Notes: a model not told the origin generated them from the sequence alone. Numbered from the stretch's first letter, positions 43,628-53,312 are shown. The stretch: DNA of 64,000 bases from Xaviernesmea oryzae (GCF_900177415.1 NZ_FXAF01000007.1:52571-116570), one strand, 5' to 3'. Program-made: numbers and translations.

Positions 43628-44746
43628 ATGTCATTCACCTATACCGATGAACAGTCGATGCTGGATGAGACGCTCACGGCGGTACTCGAAGAGTTCTGCC
43701 ATCGGTCCACAACCAGCGAGGATTATCGCGCGGTCGCGTGGCAGAAGCTAACGGAACTAGGCCTGCCGGCCATGCCTTATGCCGAGATCGACGGAGGGTT
43801 AGGTTCCTCCATTGCGGACCAGATGGTGGTGCAACGGGCGATTGGCCGGAGCGCACTCGACCTGCCGTTTCTGCCAAATTCTATCGTCGCCGGCGGAATG
43901 GTTGCATTTTTGCTGAAGGGCGGGCACGCATCTGCGCTCATCGCATCGCTGATCGCCGGAGATGCTAAACTCTCCTTCGCGCACGATGAGCCGCTCGATC
44001 GGCACAGGAACGGGGTCGTTGCGACCGCCGCTACTCCGGTCGACGGCGGGTTCGTGCTGTCGGGGGTGAAATCGAGAGTCCTGCATGGGGACTGCGCCAC
44101 GTATTTTCTCGTCTCTGCCTCGCTGGGCGGGGCTCCGGAACCCTGCCTCTTTCTTGTGCCTGCCGGCGGCAAAGGCGTTTCCATTGCATCGAACGGCGGA
44201 CGTGCCGGCGTCTGGGCGTCCGACGTCCGCTTCGATGACGTCTTCGTGCCCGCCGGCGAGCTCATCGCGGAACCGGCCGAAGCCAGTGCTCTCATCAGGG
44301 TCGCCCTCGACCGCGCGCTGGTTGCGACTGTCCATGAGATGGTCGGCGCCATGGAACGGCTCCAGGATCTGACGGTCGACTACCTGAAACTGCGCAAACA
44401 GTTCGGCGCGACGCTCGGCTCCTTCCAGTGTCTGCAGCACAAGGCCGTCGACATGTATGTTGAACTCGAGCAGGCCCGGTCGATGGCGATCTATGCCACC
44501 GCGATGCTGGCCGCCGACGAGGATGACCGGAACGCGGCCGCAATCGCCGCGAAGCTACAGGTCGGTAGGTCGGCGCGCTTCCTCGGGGAAACGGCGGTCC
44601 AACTGCATGGTGCGATCGGCATGACGATGGAAAGCGAAACGGGCCGGCTCTTTCGCCGCCTCACCGCGCTGCAATTCCTGTTCGCCGATGGCGATCAGTG
44701 CCTGGCGGGACTCGGTGCCCGGCCGGCAAGTATCCTCGAGGACTGA
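43628..44746 (+). CDS. Acyl-CoA dehydrogenase 2 (possible partner subunit)
   Basis: 372 residues. Shares the fold (LGLPAMPYAEIDGGLGSSIA, KLRKQFGATLGSFQCLQHKA, LHGAIGMTMESETGRLFRRL) but lacks the S-E-P-x-A-G-S-D loop of the first enzyme, a common state in the non-catalytic partner of two-subunit acyl-CoA dehydrogenases. ATG 43628 is preferred to GTG 43616 because GAGG is correctly spaced before it. Whether the two form one enzyme is inference. Confidence 0.88.
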   Translation: MSFTYTDEQSMLDETLTAVLEEFCHRSTTSEDYRAVAWQKLTELGLPAMPYAEIDGGLGSSIADQMVVQRAIGRSALDLPFLPNSIVAGGMVAFLLKGGHASALIASLIAGDAKLSFAHDEPLDRHRNGVVATAATPVDGGFVLSGVKSRVLHGDCATYFLVSASLGGAPEPCLFLVPAGGKGVSIASNGGRAGVWASDVRFDDVFVPAGELIAEPAEASALIRVALDRALVATVHEMVGAMERLQDLTVDYLKLRKQFGATLGSFQCLQHKAVDMYVELEQARSMAIYATAMLAADEDDRNAAAIAAKLQVGRSARFLGETAVQLHGAIGMTMESETGRLFRRLTALQFLFADGDQCLAGLGARPASILED

Positions 44747-44793
44747 CGGCACCCGCCAGGCACGAAAACACACGATCGAAACTTGGGGCGACC

Positions 44794-45999
44794 ATGACCG
44801 AAGCCTATATCTGCGATTATCAACGAACCCCGATCGGGCGCTACGGCGGAGCTCTGTCGTTCGTCCGCACCGACGATCTCGCGGCAATCCCCCTGAAGGC
44901 GCTGATCGCACGCTGTCCCCGGCTGGACTGGCAGGCGGTGGACGACGCCATCTTCGGCTGCGCCAACCAAGCCGGCGAAGACAACCGGAACGTCGCACGC
45001 ATGGCGACGCTGCTTGCCGGCCTGCCGGACGGGATCGCCGCAGCGACGATCAACAGGCTATGCGGCTCGGGCCTCAACGCCGTGGCCATGGCCGCCCAGG
45101 CGATTCGTTCCGGCGATGCCGAACTGGTCATCGCCGGCGGGGTCGAAAGCATGTCGCGCGCGCCCTTCGTGCTGCCCAAAGCCGATCAGGCCTTTTCCCG
45201 CGATGCCGGGATTTTCGACACGACCATCGGCTGGCGCTTCGTCAACCCGAAGATGGAGGCGGCCTTCGGAATCGACTCCATGCCGGAGACGGCCGAGAAC
45301 GTGGCTGCCGAATTCGGCGTCGGCCGGCAGGAACAGGACGCCTTTGCAGCCCGCAGCGAGGCGCGCGCCGTCCATGCCCGCGACAGCGGCCGCTTCGCGC
45401 GGGAGATCTGCCCGGTGCAGATCCTCCAGCGGAAGGGCGAACCCGTCATCGTCGTCCATGACGAGCACCCCCGCGCCGGCACGACCGCCGAAAGCCTGGG
45501 GCGGCTGCCGGCGCCCTTCCGCGCCAACGGTTCGGTCACCGCCGGTAACTCGTCGGGCGTCAACGACGGCGCCGCCGCGCTGATCATCGCATCTGAGGCC
45601 GCCGCTGGGAAGCACGGCCTCACACCGATCGCCCGCATCCTCGGCAGCGCCTGTGCGGGCGTGCCGCCACGCATCATGGGCATCGGGCCCGCGCCCGCGA
45701 CGAAAAAGCTCTGCATGCGACTGGGACTGTCCGTCGCGGATTTCGACGTCATCGAACTCAACGAAGCCTTCGCGGCGCAAGGAATCGCGGTGCTGCGGGA
45801 ACTCGGCCTTCCCGAGGACGCGGAGCATGTCAACCCGAACGGGGGCGCGATCGCGCTCGGCCATCCGCTCGGCATGTCCGGCGCCCGGCTGGCTGGAACC
45901 GCCGCGCTGGAACTGAATATCCACGGCGGTCGACGCGCGCTTGCGACAATGTGCATCGGCGTCGGCCAGGGTATCGCGCTGGCGATCGAACGAGTTTAA
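44794..45999 (+). CDS. Thiolase, beta-ketoadipyl-CoA/acetyl-CoA acyltransferase type
   Basis: 401 residues. Nucleophile Cys in INRLCGSGLNAVAMAA, His in GHPLGMSGAR and Cys in TMCIGVGQGIALA complete the catalytic set; NEAFAAQG is also present. SRDAGIFDTTIGWRFVNPKM, DSMPETAENVAAEFGV are close to PcaF/PaaJ thiolases that split 3-oxoadipyl-CoA, which hints at a dicarboxylic or ring-derived acyl-CoA, although general thiolases share the pattern. ATG 44794, 47 bp after the dehydrogenase. Confidence 0.9.
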   Translation: MTEAYICDYQRTPIGRYGGALSFVRTDDLAAIPLKALIARCPRLDWQAVDDAIFGCANQAGEDNRNVARMATLLAGLPDGIAAATINRLCGSGLNAVAMAAQAIRSGDAELVIAGGVESMSRAPFVLPKADQAFSRDAGIFDTTIGWRFVNPKMEAAFGIDSMPETAENVAAEFGVGRQEQDAFAARSEARAVHARDSGRFAREICPVQILQRKGEPVIVVHDEHPRAGTTAESLGRLPAPFRANGSVTAGNSSGVNDGAAALIIASEAAAGKHGLTPIARILGSACAGVPPRIMGIGPAPATKKLCMRLGLSVADFDVIELNEAFAAQGIAVLRELGLPEDAEHVNPNGGAIALGHPLGMSGARLAGTAALELNIHGGRRALATMCIGVGQGIALAIERV

Positions 46000-46016
46000 G
46001 AGGCGGAGGCAAGCAC

Positions 46017-48065
46017 ATGCGGACTACCACTGGAATAAACAGCCGTGTCGCGATCGAACGGGAGGCAAATGTCGGGATCGTCTGGATCGACAATCCTCCC
46101 GTCAACGCCCTGAACACGGAGGTCCGCGCGGGCCTCTGGTCCGCCGTGGAATCCCTCAGGCAGGACGTCGGGATCGAGGCGATCGTGCTCGCCTGCCGCG
46201 GCCGGACCTTCGTCGCAGGGGCGGACATCGGCGAATTCGCCCTGCCGGCGAAGGAGCCGACGCTTCCCGTGGTGATTGCCGCACTGGAGGCCATCGGCAA
46301 GCCGACGATCGCGGTAATCCACGGCACCGCCTTCGGGGGTGGTCTCGAACTGACGCTTGGTTGCGACTACCGTATCGCCACGCCCGACGCCAGGCTAGGC
46401 CTGCCGGAGGTCCGTCTCGGTTTCATTCCCGGGGCGGGCGGCACCGTCCGCCTCCCCTATCTCATCGGCGGGCTCGCCGCGTTACCGATGGTCGTTACCG
46501 GCCAGCCGATATCGAGCGATGAGGCGCTGGCCCTCGGGCTCGTGGACGCGATCGCGGCCGCGGACACGCTTGTCGAAGACGCCATCGCCTTCATTCGCCG
46601 CGTCCTGGTCGGTGGCGGCAAACCATGCCCCGTCAGGGAACGGCGGGAACAGATCGGCAAGACAGATCCGACCTTGTTCGAACAGGAAGCTGCGCTGCTG
46701 ACCAGCCGGTCGGGTAGCCTGGTCGCCGCCTCGGCCGGGGTCGAAGCGCTGCGCAACGCTATAGCGCTGCCGTTCGACGAGGCGCTGAACATAGAGCGCG
46801 AGACGTTCGAGACCTTGAAAGCAAGCGAGCAGTCGAAGGCGCTGCGTCACGTCTTCTTTGCCGAGCGCGCGGCCGCCAAGGTCGAGGGCGTCGACCACGA
46901 CGTGCCGGTGCGCCCGGTCGAAAGCGTCGGGATCGTCGGCGGGGGTACGATGGGAACTGGGATTGCGATGGCGTTTGCCAATGCCGGCTTGCCGGTCGTC
47001 CTCCTCGACCTCAATGCCGCCGCGCTGGCGCAGGCGCGAGCGCGCCTGGACCAGAACTACCAGGCATCGGTGACGCGCGGATCGCTGACGGAGGCGCAGA
47101 AGCGGGAGCGTCTCGACCGGATATCCCTCTCCGTCACCTATGACGCCTTGTCCACCTGCGACCTTGTCATCGAGGCGGCCTTCGAGGACATGGACGTGAA
47201 GAAGGAGATCTTCTCCAAGCTCGATAGGATCGCGAAACCTGGCGCCATCCTGGCCACCAACACGTCCTATCTCGACGTCAACGAGATCGCTTCCGCGACG
47301 GAGCGGCCGGGCGACGTGGCCGGCGCGCATTTCTTCTCGCCGGCCAATGTCATGAAACTTATGGAGATCGTCCGGGGTGCGCGCACCGCACCGGATGTTC
47401 TCATGACACTGGTGGAGCTCGGACGGAAAATCGGCAAGGTGCCGGTGGTGGTCGGCGTCTGCCGCGGTTTCGTAGGCAATCGCATGCTTGCTGCCCGGGG
47501 CGCCGAATCCATGAACCTGCTGCTAGAGGGGGCGAGCCCGCAGGAGGTCGACAAGGCCTTCACCAGCTTCGGCTGGCCCATGGGTCCGTTCGAGATGCAG
47601 GATCTGGCGGGTCTCGACATCAGTTGGCGCAACCGCAAGGCGCTCGGCCAGACCCTGCCGCTCGCCGACGACCTCTGCGAACTCGGCCGGTTCGGCCAGA
47701 AGACCGGGCGAGGCTACTACCTTTACGAGGCGGGCTCGCGTGTGCCGAAACCGGATCCCGAGCTTGCGACACTCATCGAGACGAAATCAAAGGATATGGG
47801 AATCGCCCGGCGAAGGATCGATCCCGAGGAGATCATCGAACGGACGCTCTATCCAATGATCAACGAGGGCGTGCGCATCCTCAAGGAAGGCATCGCCAGC
47901 CGCTCGTCTGATATCGATCTGATCTGGATCCACGGCTACGGCTTCCCAGTGGCTAAGGGCGGGCCGATGTTCTGGGCCGAAACGGAGGGAATGAGCAAGA
48001 TCGTCGTGGGGCTTCGACACTGGCACAAGAAAACCGGCCGTGATATCTTTCGGCCAGCTTCGTAA
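46017..48065 (+). CDS. Enoyl-CoA hydratase / 3-hydroxyacyl-CoA dehydrogenase fusion (FadJ/FadB-like)
   Basis: 682 residues. Residues 1-200 are a crotonase domain (AGADIGEFALPAKE; TAFGGGLELTLGCDYRIATP; GLPEVRLGFIPGAGGTVRLP, with both oxyanion loops and catalytic Glu positions). From about 300 an NAD-binding dehydrogenase (VGIVGGGTMGTGIAMAFANA; GAHFFSPANVMKLMEIVRG with the catalytic His; KVPVVVGVCRGFVGNRML). Performs the two middle steps of beta-oxidation. The C-terminal domain (LYPMINEGVRILKEGIASRS) completes it. Last gene of the operon. ATG 46017 lies after GGCGGAGGC. Confidence 0.93.
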   Translation: MRTTTGINSRVAIEREANVGIVWIDNPPVNALNTEVRAGLWSAVESLRQDVGIEAIVLACRGRTFVAGADIGEFALPAKEPTLPVVIAALEAIGKPTIAVIHGTAFGGGLELTLGCDYRIATPDARLGLPEVRLGFIPGAGGTVRLPYLIGGLAALPMVVTGQPISSDEALALGLVDAIAAADTLVEDAIAFIRRVLVGGGKPCPVRERREQIGKTDPTLFEQEAALLTSRSGSLVAASAGVEALRNAIALPFDEALNIERETFETLKASEQSKALRHVFFAERAAAKVEGVDHDVPVRPVESVGIVGGGTMGTGIAMAFANAGLPVVLLDLNAAALAQARARLDQNYQASVTRGSLTEAQKRERLDRISLSVTYDALSTCDLVIEAAFEDMDVKKEIFSKLDRIAKPGAILATNTSYLDVNEIASATERPGDVAGAHFFSPANVMKLMEIVRGARTAPDVLMTLVELGRKIGKVPVVVGVCRGFVGNRMLAARGAESMNLLLEGASPQEVDKAFTSFGWPMGPFEMQDLAGLDISWRNRKALGQTLPLADDLCELGRFGQKTGRGYYLYEAGSRVPKPDPELATLIETKSKDMGIARRRIDPEEIIERTLYPMINEGVRILKEGIASRSSDIDLIWIHGYGFPVAKGGPMFWAETEGMSKIVVGLRHWHKKTGRDIFRPAS

Positions 48066-48252
48066 ACAAACGCGTCATTAGCAGTTGAGCCTTCTGACAA
48101 AGAGGCTCCAGAATCAGTCGGAGAACGTTTCACGACTGCTTTTTTGGGAGACGGCCTTCGCTCACGGCGAAGCAAGCTATCACCACCGAGACCTATCCTC
48201 GTCACATTCGCCGTCACGATCAGCGATCGGATCTGCTAACCAGCTTATTCAG

Positions 48253-48837
48253 TTAGCTCTTCCAGCGCTCAATATGCAAAGTCGCACCCTCGGCACTCAG
48301 GGCAGCATCTGTGTCAGCGAAATCTGCGTAAAATAGCGCCGCCGCTTCCCAGGTCGTGCCGCGGGTATTGCTCTGGTGAGTGTGCGTAATCAACAATTGC
48401 GCAAGGTCTAGGGACATTCCCCGCGCTAATGCCTTGTGAGCGACGTAAACGCCGTGTTGCAGTCTGCTACCTAAGAGGCTCTTGCGAGCCCTTCTGCAAG
48501 GTCGAACATCGTCTGGCTCTGTCTCCACGGGTTTACTAGCATCATGTAGAAGGCAGGCCGCAACGAGCAAATCCCGGTCATAGGTCCGATTGTTGATTTC
48601 CTTTGCGATTTCCGAGAGGGCCAAAGCCATTCTCGTCACGGCTCGGATATGCAGCACCAAAGGCCGAAAGCTCTCCTGCCTCACGCTGGCCGGTATATCA
48701 TGAAGGCTTGACCACGCCATCTCAGCAGCGATTTCCTGCCATATTCCAATAACATCTTCACGCAGGCCAGCGTCTGTGATTTCCAGAACTTCCGGGAAAA
48801 CAACCGCCACATCGTCTGCAGACATCTGTACACTCAT
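48253..48837 (-). CDS. HD-domain phosphohydrolase-like protein
   Basis: 194 residues with an HD metal-dependent hydrolase domain: VLHIRAVTRMALALSEIAKE, LLVAACLLHDASKPVETEPD (the H-D pair), LQHGVYVAHKALARGM and ITHTHQSNT supply the further His. ATG 48837 is preceded by the strong site AAGGAGGT; the frame running on to 49047 has no support. Downstream end of module 2 after tctC, 361 bp apart. Substrate unknown; members of this family accompany catabolic clusters. Confidence 0.8.
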   Translation of the reverse strand: MSVQMSADDVAVVFPEVLEITDAGLREDVIGIWQEIAAEMAWSSLHDIPASVRQESFRPLVLHIRAVTRMALALSEIAKEINNRTYDRDLLVAACLLHDASKPVETEPDDVRPCRRARKSLLGSRLQHGVYVAHKALARGMSLDLAQLLITHTHQSNTRGTTWEAAALFYADFADTDAALSAEGATLHIERWKS

Positions 48838-49198
48838 CTTACCTCCTTGCACGCTACATCGTGAGTTGACTTTTCTTTGCAGCCGGAGCGGGCGCATCGA
48901 ACCAAGCCGCGCAATAATTTGGGAGCAAAGCTCGTGTAAGCTTTCTTGTGCGTGGCCCGCAGGCTCAGAACATTGGAGCCGACCTCTCGATCGCGCCGCC
49001 ATTGGGGTCGTGCGAAGCAAGCCTGCGGCGAAGCGTCGATGGAACAACTTTATCGATGCAAAAGGCTTTCAAGGCGGTTGTCACCGACTTCACTGGTTGA
49101 GAATCGGTGACATTCGCCCGAAATCAAAAGATACGTTCCTTTTCGGGACTCGCAGGTTCTGAGACTACGGGCTTTCCATCCTCGTCGCCCAGCCAATC
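48838..49198. other. Intergenic stretch between HD gene and tctC
   Basis: About 360 bp with no gene recognised; presumably the promoter of the HD gene near 48838-48900 and a transcript end for tctC. No repeat or operator like those of the modules was found. Confidence 0.4.
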
Positions 49199-50203
49199 TT
49201 ATTGGGGTCTAATGCCAGCTTTCTGGATGACATCAGCCCACCGAATAATTTCAGCATGAACGAAGCTGTCGAACTCTGCGGGGCTGGATGCCATGACTTT
49301 CAAGCCAAGCCGTTCCAATTTTCCGCGAATTTCAGGATCCGACAAAGCGTTGGACGCCGCTTGGTGCAGTTTGGAAACGATCTCCTCGGGCGTAGCCGCG
49401 GGCACCATGATGCCTTGCCAGTGTTCAACTTCGAAACCAGGAACATCCGTAGCGATTGGAGGCAAATCACCCGTTACCTCCATCTTTTGGAGCGATGTGA
49501 TCCCCAGCCCCCGTAATTTACCAGCCTCGATAAGTTCTGGCGCACCGGATGTCGATCCAAAACCAATATCAACACGACCGGCAACTAAATCCGTGTACAT
49601 CTGGGTACCACCCTTATAAGGGATATGCTTCAAATCCAGGCCGACCATAAATTTCAGATATTCCATCGTCAGTTGTCCCGTCGAGCCGACACCAGACGAA
49701 GCATAACTAAGTACACCCGGATGTTCCTTCGCATAGCGCAGAAAATCGCCGACAGTCTGGAACGTGCTTTTCGCCGGTACAACCAAAATGCTCGTTCCCT
49801 TTGTTATCAATGTGACTCCTCGGAGCTCTGCCTCGATATTTATTGGTACAGTTTTCATTAGCGACGAGTTGACAGCCTGGACATTGGCGACGAGGACCAT
49901 CGTGTATCCGTCGGGTTTCGAACGCGCGGCACTTGCCGTGCCAATCATTCCCCCGCCGCCAGACTTGTTCTCAACTACAATGGATTGACCAAGCCGCTTC
50001 GACATCCCTTCCGCAAGCAGGCGGATGATGATGTCACCGTTTGCCCCCGGCTCGAAAGGAACAATGATCGTGAGTTCGTGGCTGGGAAACGCTGTAGCAC
50101 GGGCATCTTGTGATGCTAGGCCTCCTCCCAGCGCAATCGCACCGGAAACCAAGTATCGCAGCAATGCGCGTCGCGGACCGGTCCAAAGATTATCAAGCTG
50201 CAT
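49199..50203 (-). CDS. tctC: TctC/Bug-type periplasmic solute-binding protein (module 2)
   Basis: 334 residues. A signal peptide with twin Arg (GPRRALLRYLVSGAIALGGG) ends near DARATAFP. Bug-family marks: ELTIIVPFEPGANGDIIIRL, VVENKSGGGGMIGTASAARS, YASSGVGSTGQLTMEYLKFM, HIPYKGGTQMYTDLVAGRVD. GGGAGGAG precedes the ATG. Follows tctB-tctA by 30 bp, so unlike module 1 all three are in one transcript. Ligand probably an organic acid. Confidence 0.92.
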   Translation of the reverse strand: MQLDNLWTGPRRALLRYLVSGAIALGGGLASQDARATAFPSHELTIIVPFEPGANGDIIIRLLAEGMSKRLGQSIVVENKSGGGGMIGTASAARSKPDGYTMVLVANVQAVNSSLMKTVPINIEAELRGVTLITKGTSILVVPAKSTFQTVGDFLRYAKEHPGVLSYASSGVGSTGQLTMEYLKFMVGLDLKHIPYKGGTQMYTDLVAGRVDIGFGSTSGAPELIEAGKLRGLGITSLQKMEVTGDLPPIATDVPGFEVEHWQGIMVPAATPEEIVSKLHQAASNALSDPEIRGKLERLGLKVMASSPAEFDSFVHAEIIRWADVIQKAGIRPQ

Positions 50204-50233
50204 TTCTACTTCTCCTCCCTATATTGCTAGCGA

Positions 50234-51739
50234 TCAAGATTCCTCGGCAAAAGCTTCTTTCCTGCGGCGCCTTATAGACGGAGCAACCACTACCATAAGC
50301 AGTGTCACCGCCAGCAAAAGCAGTACGCAAGACACGGGGCTCGTCACGAATATTGAGAATTCGCCTCTGGATATAAGCAATGCGCGCCGGAAGTTCTCTT
50401 CCATCATGGGTCCCAGAATGAAGCCCAACAACAAAGGGGCAGGCTCGCATTCGAGTTTTGAGAACAAAAACCCAAATACCCCAAATATGGCGGCCATGTA
50501 TATGTCGAACACCCCGCCTTTAATACTGTATATGCCGACACAACAGACTACAACTATAAATGGAAACATAATATCGTACGGCACCTTCAGCAATTTTACC
50601 CACAGGCCAATAAGCGGCATGTTCAGAACAATGAGCATCAGGTTACCAATCCACATCGACACGATGAGGCCCCAAAATAGTGCCGGTTCCTTCTCGATAA
50701 TCGAAGGTCCAGGTACAATGCTGTGGATCATCATGGCTCCGACCATCATTGCCATTACGCCGTTCGATGGAATGCCAAGTGTCAGCATCGGAATGAAGGA
50801 CGTCTGAGCTCCGGCATTATTTGCAGCTTCAGGGCCGGCGACCCCCTCGATGGCGCCCTTTCCGAACTCCTCCGGGTGGGACGACAAGCGCTTTTCCAGC
50901 GCATATGACGTCCAGCTTGACAACGTCGCGCCCCCGCCAGGCAGGACTCCGAGGAGAGATCCCAAGGCTGTTCCGCGCAGCACGGGTTTCCAGGACTTTC
51001 GGAAGTCGCTGAGGTTCGGCCATACGTTGATAATTTTGGTAGCGACAATGTCGCGCGACGCCGGGGAGGAAAGATTTCTGATGATTTCCGAAAATGCGAA
51101 AAAGCCCATCGCGACTGCGACGAATTCGATTCCGTCGAATAGTTCGACAACCCCGAAGGTGTAACGAGAAGCCCCTGATATCGAGTCAGTGCCGATGAGT
51201 CCCAAGATGATTCCCAGGAGCATCGAAGCGAATGCCTTGAGTATCGACCCGTGCGCCAGAATTACGGCACTCACCAAACCAAGCACAACGAGCGAGAAAT
51301 AATCCGGAGCACCAAATTCCAGGGCGAAATTGGCCAAACTGGGCGCAAAACCGGCAATGACTAAAGTAGCCACGGTTCCCGCAAAAAAAGACCCCAGCGC
51401 CGCAATTGCCAGGGCAACACCGGCACGACCTCTTTTGGCCATCTCATGACCATCGAGGCAGGTGACAACCGAGGAGGATTCACCGGGCAGATTTACAAGA
51501 ATAGCCGTCGTCGATCCACCATACTGGGACCCGTAATAGATACCTGCCAACATGATGATGGCTGTCACCGGGTCTAGCGTGTAGGTGATCGGTAGAAGCA
51601 TCGCTATTGTGGGTACTGGACCAAGTCCCGGCAACACCCCGATTGCAGTGCCCAGAAATACGCCTGCAAAGCAGTATAAGAGATTTGTCGCCGAGAAAGC
51701 GGTATCTAGTCCCAGTACAATGTTATTGAGAAAGTCCAT
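50234..51739 (-). CDS. tctA: Tripartite tricarboxylate transporter large subunit TctA (module 2)
   Basis: 501 residues, polytopic. GTAIGVLPGLGPVPTIAMLL, IYYGSQYGGSTTAILVNLPG, GVAGPEAANNAGAQTSFIPM and MLTLGIPSNGVMAMMVGAMM match the family and the module 1 TctA at equivalent places. ATG 51739 (MDFLNNIVLGLDTAFSATNL); the frame up to 51847 overlaps tctB and is not used. 16 bp after tctB. Confidence 0.93.
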   Translation of the reverse strand: MDFLNNIVLGLDTAFSATNLLYCFAGVFLGTAIGVLPGLGPVPTIAMLLPITYTLDPVTAIIMLAGIYYGSQYGGSTTAILVNLPGESSSVVTCLDGHEMAKRGRAGVALAIAALGSFFAGTVATLVIAGFAPSLANFALEFGAPDYFSLVVLGLVSAVILAHGSILKAFASMLLGIILGLIGTDSISGASRYTFGVVELFDGIEFVAVAMGFFAFSEIIRNLSSPASRDIVATKIINVWPNLSDFRKSWKPVLRGTALGSLLGVLPGGGATLSSWTSYALEKRLSSHPEEFGKGAIEGVAGPEAANNAGAQTSFIPMLTLGIPSNGVMAMMVGAMMIHSIVPGPSIIEKEPALFWGLIVSMWIGNLMLIVLNMPLIGLWVKLLKVPYDIMFPFIVVVCCVGIYSIKGGVFDIYMAAIFGVFGFLFSKLECEPAPLLLGFILGPMMEENFRRALLISRGEFSIFVTSPVSCVLLLLAVTLLMVVVAPSIRRRRKEAFAEES

Positions 51740-51755
51740 ATCGAACGTCCAGTCG

Positions 51756-52199
51756 TTACCAGGATGGCAGTAGAGGGATATGAAGGTCCAATGCGAAACC
51801 GAAAGTGAGCCAACAGAACAGAGCGATGGATAAACCAACACTTGCAATCCGCTTCAGACTTGCCTGAGATTGAGCCTTCATCGCTACAAAGGTCGTAACT
51901 AAGACAGTGATTGGCAAACCCAGATGATCCAGGGCCCACGCAAAGACAAATACTGCAGCAAATATCAGCCCCGCTCCGCGAAGTTCCTGTAGGCTCAACT
52001 CCACTGCGGAACCAACTTTGACGCCTTTGAACATAACGGCGACAGCGATCATCGCTAGAAGCACGCCGACTGTCAGCGGGAAGTAGCCTGGGCCCATCTC
52101 CTCAGGGCTCCCTATATCGAGCCCAACCGCACCACATATCGTGATCGCGGCCACTATTAAAAAAAATGTGCCTGCAAGAACGTCTTTACTCAGGTTCAT
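51756..52199 (-). CDS. tctB: Tripartite tricarboxylate transporter small subunit TctB (module 2)
   Basis: 147 residues, four membrane helices; MGPGYFPLTVGVLLAMIAVA is the family mark, as in module 1. Begins about 160 bp after the hydrolase gene, so a second promoter for the TTT genes may lie at 52200-52361, though no operator was recognised there. Confidence 0.9.
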   Translation of the reverse strand: MNLSKDVLAGTFFLIVAAITICGAVGLDIGSPEEMGPGYFPLTVGVLLAMIAVAVMFKGVKVGSAVELSLQELRGAGLIFAAVFVFAWALDHLGLPITVLVTTFVAMKAQSQASLKRIASVGLSIALFCWLTFGFALDLHIPLLPSW

Positions 52200-52361
52200 T
52201 TCTGCTCCTCACTTAACGCAAGACATTCTACCCAAAGTGGGTCTCGTTGCCGTCTGACTGGAAGGTTCAGGGGTTGCGGACAGGCATCATACGTGGGCGG
52301 AGACCGCGAAAGCCGGAAACACCTGAATCTTCTGTGCCGCCCAGCGCCCGTTCCGAGGATC

Positions 52362-53312
52362 TTATTGCATAAGGTCTTTTTTCCGGATCCAGTCCTGTAT
52401 CAATGCCGCCACAGCATCGGAGTTGCGATCCATCATTATCATGTGAGAGTTGCCATATATTCCCATGGCAGGAAGATCGAAGACTTCCACACAGGCCGAT
52501 ACCTCCATGAGCTTTGATAGAAAGTTGCTCCGACGTTCGTTGGCTGGCTTGTTGTCACCAAGAACCATCAAAACCGGGATGGAACGAAGCTGCTCCACGG
52601 AAAACTCTTCCGCGATCGGCACGACAGGTTCGATGAGTATCAATGCCTTCACCGCATCGGGGTATCTGGAGGCGGAATTGATTGCATAATAGCCACCCTG
52701 GCTGTGCGCGATGATGACTGCGGGCCCCGCCGCTTGAACATAGGCGTCATAGGACTTCTGCGCCCGGTCATCCGAAGAGCGGTCGGTCCATCGCGCCACA
52801 AACTGGCACAGGAACTGGTCTGCGAATGCGATGGGAAATAGTAGACCGTCGAACGTAATCCGCTTTTTGGGATCTCTGTGATATCCCCCCGGCGGGCCGA
52901 AACGGAACATGTGCCATGCCACGTCGATCGGCCGATGTTCAGGTTTTGCTTCGGCGATTTCCGGATACATCGGCCAAGACGCGCGACCTCGCTCACTCGC
53001 GTCCGAAACGAGTGTGTTATGGCCATGCCGGAGAAAGAAGTCCTGCCAACCGGTCCGTCCATCGGGTGTGGTTTCCCAAGTGACGCCGCTCAATCCACCG
53101 CCGTGCCACATCATCAGGGGGAACTTGGCCCGCGGCTGCACGAGCTCGACTTTCTGGACATAAAGTTGCCCGACGGCATGCGTCCCATTAGGGCTTGAGA
53201 GGCGGGGCGGGTTTCCGGGAATGGAGTATCTCAATTCCGCAGAGAGCCCCTCCAGGGTCACCAATTCCTCGCCCACGAAGAAGCTGGAAATACCTTTGAT
53301 ATGAACCGACAC
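52362..53312 (-). CDS. Alpha/beta hydrolase (esterase-like) of module 2
   Basis: 316 residues. Nucleophile Ser in IIAHSQGGYYAINSA, oxyanion region MMWHGGGLSGVTWETTPDGR, base His in IYGNSHMIMMDRNSDAV; SDASERGRASWPMYPEI is typical of a group of large bacterial esterases. No signal peptide, so cytosolic. It lies between the ABC binding proteins and tctB in one minus-strand run. Module 1 has a cyclase-type hydrolase instead, suggesting that each module opens an ester, lactone or amide of its own substrate. Confidence 0.88.
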   Translation of the reverse strand: MSVHIKGISSFFVGEELVTLEGLSAELRYSIPGNPPRLSSPNGTHAVGQLYVQKVELVQPRAKFPLMMWHGGGLSGVTWETTPDGRTGWQDFFLRHGHNTLVSDASERGRASWPMYPEIAEAKPEHRPIDVAWHMFRFGPPGGYHRDPKKRITFDGLLFPIAFADQFLCQFVARWTDRSSDDRAQKSYDAYVQAAGPAVIIAHSQGGYYAINSASRYPDAVKALILIEPVVPIAEEFSVEQLRSIPVLMVLGDNKPANERRSNFLSKLMEVSACVEVFDLPAMGIYGNSHMIMMDRNSDAVAALIQDWIRKKDLMQ

